DNA of 64,000 bases from Branchiostoma floridae (taxonomy: Eukaryota; Chordata; Leptocardii; Amphioxiformes; Branchiostomatidae), in the NCBI RefSeq assembly GCF_000003815.2, contig NC_049983.1, forward strand, positions 9,097,470 through 9,161,469, in the 5' to 3' direction. The position numbers were made by a program, and so were the translations under genes. This document shows positions 53,642 through 64,000 of this stretch, one piece after another. Below the pieces are notes generated by a model. It saw only the letters and a program-made list of their open reading frames with translations, had not been told where the DNA came from and searched no databases. Position 1 is the stretch's first letter; every line of letters starts with the position of its first letter.

Positions 53642-53843
53642 CTGGCAATGGCATCACCAGACCGATAACATACAGGTAACTTATTATTGCAGGCGGCCAT
53701 CTTGTTCTTGATATTGACTGGTGAAATATGAAAAGAGTAAACAAACAAGAGCTTTTAAAAAAAGCTGGTCTTTCGCTTACTTATATTGTGTAGGTAAAAC
53801 TTTTACCAGATGAGTTTCAGAACAGTTTCAATGGTATGAACTA

Positions 53844-54180
53844 GGGGTGGGTACTGGAACAGAAAATTCAGGTACAGGTACAAAGGATCAGGTGCAGGTC
53901 CGGACTTGATGGTCTGTGAAAACTTTTGAAGGGGCGATACTCAAAACAATTGTCCATTTCGCTACTAAGGAATTAGTGGAGTATCTGATTACCACTGGTG
54001 TTATAAAGTCCTATGTTCATGTGAACAACACTTGTTCTGTACGTTGACGTACAAAGTTTATTCAATTTGTTCTCGTAATTTATTGCACCAGTAAGCCCTT
54101 AAACGTATAGATGCCTGCTGATATAATGTGTTCATTTTCTAATTGGTGCAGCATCCAGTTTACTGATTTTTGTCAGGTCT
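53844..54180. repeat. Dispersed repeat upstream of EOGT
   Basis: GGGGTGGGTACTGGAACAGA, TTCAGGTACAGGTAC and AAAGGATCAGGT match the repeat at 41,795-42,065. The 3' part matches 42,796-42,880. This copy is uninterrupted and shows the state before the TTAA insertion. Confidence 0.7.
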
Positions 54181-55797
54181 GTGTCTGTTAATAAAATTGT
54201 ACTTAATGAGTTTCAAAATGCAAATGCAGTTTCATTGTGGTATGTTGAAAGGAACGTTTCATTTCTTTTCGGAATGCAAAATTATTGAGATTTTGATTCA
54301 TTACGTCAGTGGTTATGGGCCACAAACTCACTCCATCGGGGTAGCTTGGAATCTTCTCATTTGAAATCAATTAGATAAAATATTAGTCAGTGTATTTTAC
54401 ATATATCAAAGAGGGATACACTTTTGTTGAAGTTTCTTCCACGAAGATCCCTTGAAATTTCGAGTAGTAAGCAATTTTCCACATGCAACCGCCTCCCACC
54501 CCACGTCAGATCTCTGCACAATTCTGGATTTCATAGAGGTAATTCTCCACATCGTGACTTAGGCTCTGGGTCATTTCAACTTGAGAAGGATCAGAGGACT
54601 GATCGAAAGCGTCGGTATATAAGCGCTTTATTTTGTGCACGGATATATGGTCCTAAAATTGTAACATCGTAATAACACATCAAAATCGCGACACCCCTTC
54701 CCAACATGCGACACTCCCTTGGGACAAAATGGTGGCGCCCATGGACGCCAACGAAAACAATATACTAGTAGGTTTTGTTATCGCAGGCCTGTAATGAATT
54801 GCTATTTGTTCCAACATATGCAACTATACAAAAGTAGTTGTCTATACATGCGACGTTCCGGGCGAGCTCTCTCCGGTCACCGACCTTCCAAAATTTCCAC
54901 ATGGCTGGGGAGGACGCGAGACGCCGCCAGCGAGACCCCGACGGCTGTTTAATAACACCAAGGAGGTTAAAAAAGACCTCGTCAGAGAACTTGATGCTGT
55001 GCCTTTAGGAGATTCATAAATAGAATAACTGTGACAAATTCAGTCGGTAACGATTTTTGTATGCAAAAAAAAAATCAAGTTTTATTTGACTCTTTTGACA
55101 GTAGACCTCCACAAAACTCAGTAGATACATTGTATATAGCTTTCACATCTTTCCTGTATGTACAATGCTCACAGTTCCCTACTCAAGTCAATCTATACAC
55201 TGTCACCAGTCTTCACCAAACACGATTAGAATGTGCTAAGATTCAGGATGGATGCTTTTTTTCCGTTCAATGAATGTTGATCAAAGGCAGATATTTCCTC
55301 ATGATAGCCATCACTTGAGTTGTACAATGTAAAAGTGGAAAGGACATCATATTCTGATTGTATTTCTTCACTACCTGCTAGCAGAGAGACTGCACCAGTA
55401 CACACTATGAACATGTACAGACTCCAGATGTTACAGAAGGTATGAATCCTTTATAAGAATAAGGCGTACTAAAATTACATACCGGTAATTATAGGTTTGT
55501 TACAATGGCCATTTCTACACCAAAATCTTACATCATGTCTGTCAACCCAGTTCACATGAGATGGAAACAATTGGAGATTTCTTTGATCCGACCTGGTCCT
55601 CCCCTCCCCCATCTAAGTTTGTGCTACTCAATATCACTAGTTCATGAAAGGACTTACTATACAATGGACTAGATATCCTTTACCATATGAGATGACCACA
55701 AGCTGACCAGTGTAAAAGCTACAGGTGGTAAGTTTTTTGAAAGCCCATGTTCCCAAGTTTCTGAAGGATGTATAGTATCCTGTGTGGTAACCATGTG
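54181..55797. other. Non-coding stretch, may hold the EOGT first exon
   Basis: No convincing signal-peptide exon was identified on the minus strand. It contains short open frames only. Confidence 0.3.
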
Positions 55798-56585
55798 CTA
55801 CCGCCCGACAACCATCTGTTTGAGATCCTTGAGGCTGTGTTCTCTGGCGACCTGCAGGGCGTGGTCCAAGGCATGGATCTGCACCAACAGCTTAGCTACC
55901 TGCTTAATGCTCTCTCTGTAAGGAAAGGGGATGCAAAAATGAGCGAGTTGTGGGGTAATCAAAATATGTTACAACTAGACACATGTTTGATGTAGACACA
56001 GGCTTTGTGGCACTGGAACTAACCTATACACTGTAAAAACCGAAAACTCTCCTTGTTTTAAATATGAGGTTCAACAACCAAACCTCCAAACAACCAAACA
56101 ATCAAACAAATAATGATTCTCCAGAAATTTGGACTTCAGGTCAAATAGCAAATGTAACATAGCCAGACAATATAATTACTGTTGGTCACTTCTTTTGTGG
56201 CCAAGAGCATGTTATCATTTTATTTAGTTATGAAGTTTTCATAGCTTTAGAATGCTACAACAAGTACTGTGGATATTTGCCAAATAATGTTAAATTTTGG
56301 ACAATACTTACGACATTTGTCAGTTTCTTAAAAACATGAAATCTGTAAAAACAGGTACAAATCAACATTTTACCCGTCATGCATATGGCGCATCTGAAGA
56401 CTAAAAGCAATGAGGTTAAAGAAGGACTAAAAGCAAGGAGGTTAACCTCCTTGCTAAAAGTCATATTTTGCTGTATAGTTTATTGTGTCCACCCCTTACC
56501 TTGCTTTTCTCCTGTCTATGTCGGGACAGCCGATGCTGTTCTTGTGTAGGTTGAAGTTTAGGAAGATTTTAGGATCTCTTTCCAT
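55798..56585 (-). CDS. Small helical protein, two exons, 67 residues, not recognised
   Basis: On the minus strand GCAATGG (start ATG at 56,583-56,585) opens exon 1 (56500-56585), which ends AAGCAAG/GTAAGG. Exon 2 (55798-55915) follows CTTTCCTTACAG and ends in TAG. The junction is in phase (codon split 2+1). The N-terminal half is polar with N-rich FLNFNLHKNSIGCPDID. The C-terminal 38 residues (KQVAKLLVQIHALDHALQV…) form a long amphipathic helix with heptad-like hydrophobic spacing. No signal peptide or membrane segment is present. Upstream (56,600-57,060) lies GC-rich sequence with an inverted CCAAT box. I do not recognise the family. It could also be the last two exons of a longer gene. Confidence 0.5.
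56432..56455. other. 24 bp perfect palindrome in the intron
   Basis: AGCAAGGAGGTTAACC followed by its exact mirror complement; a GAGGTTAA-containing half-copy lies at 56,407-56,420. It may be a relic of a short foldback element. Confidence 0.6.
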
Positions 56586-56799
56586 TGCAACTACCATCTC
56601 TTTTTAACCTCCTTGATCATTACCACACGGCGTACGGTGAAAATGGCACATAATGGGTGAATGTTGGTGAAACACGGTGAAAATGTGTCACCCGGATTCG
56701 CATTGTTCCCATGTAAATATGGAAGGGTGAAAGCAAATATTGCACCTACGTGACAAAAGAGTGAAACATGGTGAAACAAACAGCAATTACGTCATTGTG

Positions 56800-57060
56800 T
56801 GTTTCACGAGCTAGCGACGTGCTCGCCGCTGTCCAGTCGACGGCATTGGGACTGAAGACTGCCCGCCCAGTTCCTCAGCGCAAGCCGAGGATTTTTTTCG
56901 CATTGCCGCTAGCTCCGCAAGCCGTGGAAATATCTTTGACACTGGGATTGAAGACTGCCCGCCCAGGATTTTTTACGCTTGCAGCTAGCTAAGACGTGCA
57001 CGTGATCGCAATACGCACCTCTGATTGGTTGATCCTACAGCTGTAGGGGGTTCCCCGCTA
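56800..57060. promoter_or_regulatory. GC-rich putative promoter region with duplicated segment
   Basis: GAAGACTGCCCGCCCAG occurs at 56,853 and 56,950, each followed after a short distance by GCTAGCT-type sequence, giving a duplication of about 95 bp. CTGATTGGTT (inverted CCAAT) lies at 57,021-57,030. It lies 200-450 bases upstream of the small-protein start at 56,585. Confidence 0.35.
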
Positions 57061-57703
57061 TCTACTTTCTTTGCTGCCCCATGATGCTTTGCGCCCACCC
57101 GTGTCAAAGAAAATTTCTTTTACATTTCTACGCACACAAAAAACGCTATATTCCACAATTACTTTGCAATATTGCCGTGTGGTAGTGACAGATTGTGAGA
57201 TGAAGATTTCCTTCAACTGCTGGCATTGTAACGTTGTTATGCTCTGAACTTGCCAAGGACGATAACGTCCTTGGAACTTGCCCAGTGTTTCTCGACCGCC
57301 TATTATAAATCATAAGGTCCAACCTACCCCTACCTACTGGGAGGAAAGACACCACAACGTTTGGACCCTTTCGTACGCGCCGCGTTCACTAAGAGAAACG
57401 AAGTGTGACTGATATCCATCGAATACACGTACGCAAAGATACCTTAAATGTTTTCTCTTTACCTTGCAGATATAGTACAAGTTGAATCGCGGAGGTCTTT
57501 GGTTGAATAGACGTCTACAAATACGTTGTGCAGGGCACATTACAGGTCCTTTATTCCTGCTAATAAGCCATGCATAAACCAAGCAGCACATTCATGGCAG
57601 GCCGATACGTATGTCATACATACTAGTACTTGCATGGCCTTTGGCAATACCATCGAATCTGCAGGGTAGAATATCTCGCTAGCACGGTATGGCATGGTCG
57701 ACC

Positions 57704-57783
57704 CGGACGGACGGACGGACGGACGGACGGACAGCAATCTAATATCAGTCTGATTGCCTTTCGCCGCCGAAGGGCGGCGAAAG
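57704..57783. repeat. (GGAC)n microsatellite and adjacent hairpin
   Basis: About seven GGAC repeats end at 57,732. CTTTCGCCGCC and GGCGGCGAAAG at 57,758-57,783 form an 11 bp stem. Confidence 0.85.
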
Positions 57784-57805
57784 ACAAAAAATGTCACAGT
57801 CTTGG

Positions 57806-58040
57806 CGATACCCTGGGAGCCAGACAGGACCGGGTAGCTAGCGAGTTTTGTTCGGGGAGCCAAGGCAGTCAGCCCGCCGATCTCACAGTAGAGCTCGGGG
57901 GAGTTTAAGCCTGAAAGAGTTATCGGGGAAAAGGGCAGGTGTACCGGAGCACTATATAGGAGATCAGCGGGCCTGACTTGTCTTGGGCCACCGAATAAAC
58001 TGTCCTAGCTGCCCGATCCCGGCTGGCTCCCAGGGTATCG
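57806..58040. mobile_element. MITE with perfect 18 bp TIRs, 235 bp
   Basis: CGATACCCTGGGAGCCAG at 57,806-57,823 and its exact reverse complement at 58,023-58,040. It is non-coding. The target duplication is unclear (possibly TGG). Confidence 0.75.
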
Positions 58041-58738
58041 TGGCGTAACCCTGCTTCAGGGGTCTCAAAAATTTTGCCTAAAGAATGTCTCAATTTAGTT
58101 TTGTGACAGCAGTACCCAAATGTAGTTTACGTTCCTATGTATCTGTCACGTTTCCCGAAGAAAGTTGAACATTAATTTACCATGGTTATCAAATGCTGTC
58201 AGTACCTGTAGCAAAATGGAGGAAAATCAATTGTATCAGGCGCTCTCACGCTGTATAAAGTTATCCTACTAAACAAGATATACGTTACCATTTTCACCAT
58301 GCGCCCGTCTTGTACAAGACCTGTGTTCTCTCTCTCTGAACCTAGTATTTGACAACACTACAATCACTGAATCAGTATCTTTGTGTGGTGCTAAACAGAG
58401 CCACACCCATGTCGCAATGGCCCCCCTAATCCCATAGTAAATCTACTATAAGTACAAGGTCACCACTCCTTTGAAGCACTTTAAAATATTCATGGCCCAA
58501 CTGCTCTAGTAACACGTTATACACTGACAGAGCCTCCAGGGATTGCCGATTACGTCACAGGGTATGCACCTTTGCTATTGGCAACGGCAACACACAAAAC
58601 ATGTACCTACAATTGTCAGTAAAATACAACGTAAACAGTAGTGGTGCCCGTGATACTTATCTACTAACGTATAGTTGACCTGTCTGGTATTTTCCTACAG
58701 GCGTTGCTGTCAAAATAGAAGAGCGCCTTGCTTTCTAA
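58041..58738. other. Non-coding stretch
   Basis: No gene recognised. Confidence 0.35.
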
Positions 58739-58978
58739 AGGTGGTATCTCACTGCACTTGCGGCATTAGTACGGCACTGCGGGGTTCGAAAGGTTACTCA
58801 ACGAATTTCAGAAATAAAGAACGAATTTTCTGTATTTTGGTGTCTTCTAAGTCATACTTTGACATTTTACGCAATATCTAAATTATTTAAAAAAAAACGA
58901 TGAAAATACACAACAGTGCCGCAGTGATCGAACCCCGCAGTGCCGCACCGGTGCCCCAAGTGCAATGAGATACCGCCT
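58739..58978. mobile_element. PIF/Harbinger-like MITE, 240 bp
   Basis: TAA at 58,736-58,738 and 58,979-58,981 flank ends AGGTGGTATCTCACTGCAC and, reversed, AGGCGGTATCTCATTGCAC. GGCACTGCGGGGTTCGA is repeated on both sides. The 3 bp TAA duplication fits PIF/Harbinger. Confidence 0.75.
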
Positions 58979-59226
58979 TAAATAACGGTATATACTCTCA
59001 AAGCAACAACAGCTTGTCTTCACAAAATGTGAGGTTTGCGTGTCATGGTTTAAGACAGAGAGTTGTAGAAGACACGGGAAACTTTCTACAAACTGTCTAC
59101 GAAATGCTAGCAACACTGACATAACAACAACCTTTCATACTTTTATATCCGTGTAAACAATGAAAGAATTGGGGTACCCGCTGGTTCGGTTTATCGTGGC
59201 TTTTTAGGAGTTTAGAAAAGTCAACA

Positions 59227-59316
59227 ATGGCGGTAAAATGTCTAGCATTCATGAATGTGTACAGCACTGTTACATCAATCTTTGCCGGATCACCAAACAA
59301 AGAAAATACCCGAAGG
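59227..59316 (+). CDS. Candidate first exon
   Basis: CAACAATGGCGG (start context plus YY1-type motif) opens 30 codons with a hydrophobic start (MAVKCLAFMNVYSTVTSIFA) and ends ACCCGAAGG/GTATGT, a good donor. No downstream exon could be paired with it. Confidence 0.2.
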
Positions 59317-59881
59317 GTATGTATGGGGAATTTCTAACATTACTGAGGAGGAAAATTAGGGCTTACGCGCAATGCAGTGAGGAAGGATCAACAAGTAGGA
59401 AGAAGCTTAGTAGATCAGTGAACCAGATATAGTCTGGTATAACAGCAAATTCTACATATATATTGTTTCGAAAATCATCGAAGTTGGGTCCTTATGACGA
59501 TAGTACTTGTATTTATTATTTACTAAAAAGAATCTCACAGGTTGCCTTATTGCGTACAGTGTAAAATAGCCTCGTTGGAGAACTTCAACTTGCTTTAAAA
59601 ACCTGAACGTTCAAAGACTTCGCATCGCAACTATGATCGTTGTACATTATTGTACATATGTATATTGTATAATGATAAAGAGGGTGCAGTCCTGTGATAA
59701 ACTAGTACTCACTCAAGTCCAGACAACCCATTTGTCAGTGCAGCGTATTTCGTGTAATTACCCAGCATATGCAGAAATGCGAAGTCCCTAACAATGGAAT
59801 AAAAGGATATGGGGATTCCGTGCAATTGACCGAAGTGTGTGGTTATTCAGTGTGCAATTAACTGGCTTCTACTGTAGAAGT

Positions 59882-60300
59882 GGGACCGCGTGGCGCAGTG
59901 GCAGCATTTGTGGCTCGAGACCGAGAGGTTGCGGGTTCGAATCCAGCTGCTGTGTCACCGATCTTGTGCCCTTGGGAAAGGCACTTTACACGACTTTCCT
60001 CACTTAACTCAGGTGTGAATGAGTATCTAGTGGCCTTGTGTGGCTTGGTGGGGCTATGTGGCCGAGACAGGCCTTAGGGGCATGTTCAGCGGGCATGAGC
60101 GGCACCCGCCATGGCACACGAGTCGGGGGTAGAAGGAACCCCCTACATCCTTGGTTGGAAGTCCTCCTAGGAGACGGATACTCCGAACAACAAAGCTGCA
60201 TCTGCTGGAGCCGCCTCACACGGTGCATACAGTTGCCCCTGTTAGACTTAGTGCTCCAGTAGACGAGAGGGTGGAGAAGGAATTGCACACCCCTCCTTCG
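59882..60300 (+). mobile_element. tRNA-derived SINE
   Basis: The head is tRNA-like: box A TGGCGCAGTGG at 59,891-59,901 and box B GGTTCGAATCC at 59,934-59,944. It is followed by a central segment (CTTGTGCCCTTGGGAAAGGC, ACTTTACACGACTTTCCTCA) of the kind conserved in invertebrate SINEs; I recall a Nin-DC-type domain of this form but cannot confirm it. The 3' end is uncertain. The tRNA-like part would not fold as a functional tRNA with a proper acceptor stem. Confidence 0.8.
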
Positions 60301-60876
60301 CCATAAAAAAGTCATGTGCAGGTCAGGCAAACAGCCTGTCTGCATCCTCATCTGTCCAATCGACAGGAGAAACTGTAGAAGTACATTAACAGTTTTATTA
60401 CCTCCATAAAATGTTTGTGCGTGTCCGTGGGTATCCAAATGGATGGATGGTCAGATTGTCATGATATTTTGTATGTGAGTAGGTGTTGTGAACGCGACGA
60501 TGATGCTTGATATTGGGTCTCCTGGTTGTTAACCTTGGTACTTGGTGATTCCTGGTTTTGTATCTTTAGTCTCGGACATGTGGTGGTGCCATGAAGGTGT
60601 GGGTTTAGGCGCATAGTTTTGATTATGGAGCAGCTGCATCAAGTCCGATAACGCAAGTCATAAAATTGTGAGAGAGAAAAATGGGTTTTAACGTTTGACA
60701 GTTGTAGAGTGACCTTGCTTTGAGAGTACATTTAGTACTTATTCAACCTTTTACCTATCTAAGAATCTTCAGGGTGGTCCCTTGAGTTAAATTAACTGAT
60801 TTCCAAGGGAGCCTTTACAGGCTGTGTATTCGGATATCTTCTTATGCAGGCTATTCATCACTATGTCAAATATAGT

Positions 60877-61307
60877 TTGTCAAGCTCCACATTAGTTCAC
60901 ACAAACTCCACATTGAAAAAGGCCGACATAACCGCATTCCTCTGGAACAAATAATTTGCCAATACTGTAACTTGAATAAGATAGAGGATGAGTGTCACTT
61001 TATTGTTGACTGTACCTTATACAACAACGAAAGAAACGTCCTTTTTGAAAATATACAACATATGTTCCCTAATTTCCGATACTTGAATACCACGGAAAAA
61101 CTCAAATTTCTCATGCAATTAGACACATTATTGATTCCATCTGTCCTTATGTTTACAACTGTTTTAAGAAGCGATAAGAACTTGTACATACTAGAATGTA
61201 TTACCATATGTAGAGGTGATAAGATACCTTTTTCTTATATCAAAATTGTACCTTATCACTTGCGCTACGACCTGTGCTTAGCTTGTTTGAGCACAAACGT
61301 ACAATAA
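60877..61307 (+). pseudogene. 3' fragment of a non-LTR retrotransposon ORF2
   Basis: An open frame reads SSHKLHIEKGRHNRIPLEQI, then ICQYCNLNKIEDECHFIVDC and further. The CX2C…HFX3C arrangement after an RIP(L)xxR-like motif is the zinc-finger region that follows reverse transcriptase in many LINEs. Upstream the frame stops (TAG near 60,869), and no reverse transcriptase is present, consistent with 5' truncation. The frame ends in TAA. Confidence 0.75.
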
Positions 61308-61913
61308 AGGTCATTAATTCTTTCATTATATCCAACGATGTCAAATGCACAACTGTTTTTCTCTCAGCTCTATCGTAAATATTTTATTACTGATACAATA
61401 CTATATAAAGAAATACCAAGTTATTACGTGACTTAAATTTAAGACGACAAAGGAGTAACCCCTAAATTGTGCGTGATCTATTTGTATAAGATTGCTTCAC
61501 CAATAGAGTTAGAAGTACAATATGTCGTCTAACATGCGGATCTGGAATATTAGTATCGTAAATGACATGGTTTAGAAACAAAAATAGTTTTGATTAATAA
61601 TTCTGCATAGATATAATCTCTGAATAGATGTAATCTCTAAAACCAAAATAATTACAGATATACCATGTACAATCACATTACACACAAGTGAAGTAAAAGG
61701 GTCTTTTTTGACTAATTAAAAATACTGAGTGATCATATCATAATACGATGATATGGATAACAAATGAAACTACATAAAGTTAGTTTAAAACTACTGCAAG
61801 AATTTAGTTTTTTTCTTCTTCTTTTCAACCACTATACCACTTGTGGTCATTTGCTTTTGTACATTACGGGCATGAACATACAATACAGATTATCATTATT
61901 ATAATTATTATTA
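61308..61913. other. Non-coding stretch, 3' flank
   Basis: AT-rich; no gene recognised. Confidence 0.4.
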
Positions 61914-63086
61914 TTAAGCCGACACTCTGTTACTGAATCGTCTGCGATATGCGCGAGAAGCTGGTGACACAGTTTCACGTACGCGCCTGTTGTGGTCAGG
62001 TTGTATTTCAGTTTCTCTTTGCCCTTCTTCCTCTTGCACTGCTTGGTTCACCGCCCAGGCTGCCCCGATGGTCTCTTTTCCAACCTTGGCGAAAAATTCC
62101 CCGTTCTTGTTCCCAGATTGATTGGGAGGTCCATTGTTGTTGTTGCTCGATGGAGTTGCTAACGTTCCTTGATCTGATCCTGAAAACTTTGCACCTCCAT
62201 TCGAAGACGCTGCGTTTGACGCTAGTTTCTGCGCAGGCGACGCCACCTTTTTAATGTTAGAGATGGTATGAGCAGCGAGTCCTCCACCTGCACCTATAGC
62301 CACCCCCTTCGCCCACATTTTAGGGTCTTTCCCGTAATTCTTCCACTTCTTTTGACCCTTCGCACAATTTCCGACCTCCTCCACTGCGGTGCTCGCTACG
62401 GAAGATATCACCCCACCTGCGACTCGAACTCCGAGCTTGGTAGCGCCTCGCTTACATGCTTCGTTCACGACTTTACCCTAGTCTCTACCAGACTCCGAAT
62501 CGCTGGAAAATCGTAGAAATGGAACAAATAGAGAGGAATATATCCGACGATCGCGTGCTGTTCCCTGGCCGGTTATATTCCTCTGGCCGGCTTACTCCTC
62601 TGATTTGTTCCATTTCTACGATTTTTCCAGCCATGGATCCGGAGTCTGGTAGAGACTAACTTTACCTGGCCGCAACCGTGGCGACGCTCTCCGTCGCTGC
62701 CGCCCCGCCACCACCTATCGCTCCCGTCACAAAACCGACGCCTACATCGACACCGTACTCTTGAGCGCTGATTTTCTTGTTCGTGACCGTTTTGACTGTT
62801 CCGTGGATAGCTGAACTAATACCGGCTCTGCTACCATCCCTCCAACTATGGGAATAGCAACCCCACCACTGAACACAGCCAAGGCAATACCGCCAGCACC
62901 TAGAAGGGTTCCTGCGGTGATGGCGGCGGCTTTCTGTGCGATATCGTGGCCCTTACCGACGTTACAGTTACAGGTGCAAGTCACCTTCTTGCTACAACGG
63001 CAGGTGCAGGTCCTCCGTTCTCCGGGGCCATTGCTACAGCGCGGGCAGCCTTTACAACGACTACACCTGGAGTCACTATTTCCCAT
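61914..63086 (-). pseudogene. Broken gene: myristoylation-type N-terminus, Cys-rich and Gly-rich segments
   Basis: Minus strand, start ATG at 63,084-63,086. MGNSDS fits the N-myristoylation consensus. Residues 8-45 hold about 12 Cys (CSRCKGCPRC, CTCRCSKKVTCTCNC), and a Gly-rich hydrophobic segment follows (ITAGTLLGAGGIALAVFSGG). After VGGMVA the frame must shift by one base near 62,832. The continued frame (SSAIHGTVKTV, YGVDVGVGFVTGAIGGG) runs to 62,667, where a foldback element sits. Beyond it, 62,469-61,914 is open to TAA (RGATKLGVRVAGGVISSVA, then a polar Asn/Ser-rich tail). The part after the element matches the original, not the shifted, frame. The Cys-rich and Gly-zipper layout suggests a lipid-anchored membrane protein; function unknown. 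An assembly error instead of true decay cannot be excluded. Confidence 0.65.
62478..62658. mobile_element. hAT-like foldback MITE with exact 8 bp target duplication
   Basis: ACTTTACC stands at 62,470-62,477 and 62,659-62,666. The ends (C)TAGTCTCTACCAGACTCCG pair over about 19 bp, and inner arms (TCGTAGAAATGGAACAAAT and complement, TCCTCT/AGAGGA) extend the hairpin. An 8 bp duplication is typical of hAT elements. The element separates two parts of one coding sequence. Confidence 0.85.
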
Positions 63087-63193
63087 TGTTCCTAGAGCAA
63101 ACTATTTTCCTCGTGTGCTCTTGATACCTTCTGGTAACGATTTCTATCTCAGAAAATCAACAGAGAGCGGACCTATTTCACTTCCATTCGTGT

Positions 63194-63247
63194 GGAAGTT
63201 TCCCGATGATGAGACTTTTCGGGGTTTTCCACAGAGCGGAATTCCCC
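63194..63247 (-). promoter_or_regulatory. Cluster of three NF-kB-type decamers
   Basis: GGAAGTTTCC (63,194-63,203), GGGGTTTTCC (63,221-63,230) and GGAATTCCCC (63,238-63,247, reverse GGGGAATTCC) all fit GGRRNNYYCC. They lie 108-161 bases upstream of the start codon at 63,086. TTTCACTTCC near 63,177 resembles half of an interferon-response element. Confidence 0.6.
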
Positions 63248-63684
63248 GGCTTTACGCACTACATGAACAAAGAAGTTTCGATGGACCGACCCATTGTAAC
63301 ATGGGGGTGCATGTAAGCTTGTGAGAACAACCTTTAACTGCAGCGTGCGTGTGGGATCTTGAAATTTTTAAATCTGAAAGATTAAAGGGGTCTTAAAAGC
63401 ACGCAGATACACAACCCCCAAAAAAACACGTTAATTCTGAAACGTAATGACATAGGTGCGGCTTCCTGACCCCTATTGGCATTATGGATCCGTCCAGGGT
63501 AGTTCAAGTGGAAAGGGTTTTGCCGGAAAAAACTAAGGCTCGTCCATTGTACATGAAATACAAATAGATAAATCACACTAATCCTGAGTAGTTGAAAACG
63601 GTATTACCGCTTTGTATGTCTAGTTATAACGTTATCAATAAATTAAAATCCTTCCAATTATACTGTTTTATACATCCATTAGTA

Positions 63685-63830
63685 TCAGACATCCAGGTAA
63701 TAAGAAAGGCCAAATAGCAGTCACTCAAGCAACTGGATATGATTTTATAAATTTCAGATGTTTCTGATAGCATTCACTATCTTTGGTCTACCATTTTCAA
63801 AATCATATCCAATAACTGTTATTTGGTATA
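63685..63830. repeat. Dispersed repeat copy
   Basis: GACATCCAGGTAATAAGA, GTCACTCAAGCAACTGGATA and ATCTTTGGTCT match the copies at 28,095-28,215 and 39,436-39,655. Confidence 0.65.
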
Positions 63831-64000
63831 TACAGTGTATATATTTATATACATGTGTGTGTGCGTTTGTGTATATTGTAATTTTTTTCCATAAATTAAA
63901 GAAAATGTTGAGAAAAAGAGAAAACACACAGACACTTCAATGTTTCTTTCCAAAATCATCTTATTTAAATGTCAGCAAAGACAGTTGAAAACCATGAAGC

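Overview
The window looks like invertebrate chordate nuclear DNA, most likely lancelet (Branchiostoma). It has compact multi-exon genes with GT-AG introns of a few hundred bases, a very high density of short terminal-inverted-repeat (TIR) elements of many families, a tRNA-derived SINE, and animal genes such as an EOGT-type glycosyltransferase. The species is an inference; no marker gene was compared.

Layout. From 1 to about 33 kb there is little convincing coding sequence. This stretch holds tandem repeats, TIR elements (Mutator-like, pogo-like, an internally deleted mariner, and a 2.1 kb element full of GACG/CGTC motifs) and a few isolated exon-like open stretches that I cannot place in a gene. 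From 33,052 to 38,056 lies a complete Ty3/Gypsy LTR retrotransposon with LTRs that read as identical, a 5 bp target duplication and one uninterrupted 1339-codon gag-pol frame, so it is a recent insertion.

From 39,020 to 45,837 (+) a 13-exon gene encodes a 499-residue protein with an N-terminal signal anchor and a galactose-1-phosphate uridylyltransferase (GalT)-like domain, including the CX2C and HPHxQ motifs. From about 53,641 down to 47,796 (-) lies a 15-exon EOGT gene (GT61 family, ER-resident EGF-domain O-GlcNAc transferase) ending in KEEL. The two genes converge tail to tail. Both look like sugar-handling proteins of the secretory pathway or a membrane, but a functional link is only inference.

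From 55,798 to 56,585 (-) a two-exon frame predicts a 67-residue helical protein. The right end holds several short elements, a SINE, a LINE 3' fragment and, at 61,914-63,086 (-), a gene with an N-myristoylation-type start, a Cys-rich segment and a Gly-rich hydrophobic segment. That gene is broken by a frameshift and by a 181 bp foldback element with an exact 8 bp target duplication. Three NF-kB-type decamers lie within 54 bp just upstream of its start, which suggests a former or current immune-inducible gene.
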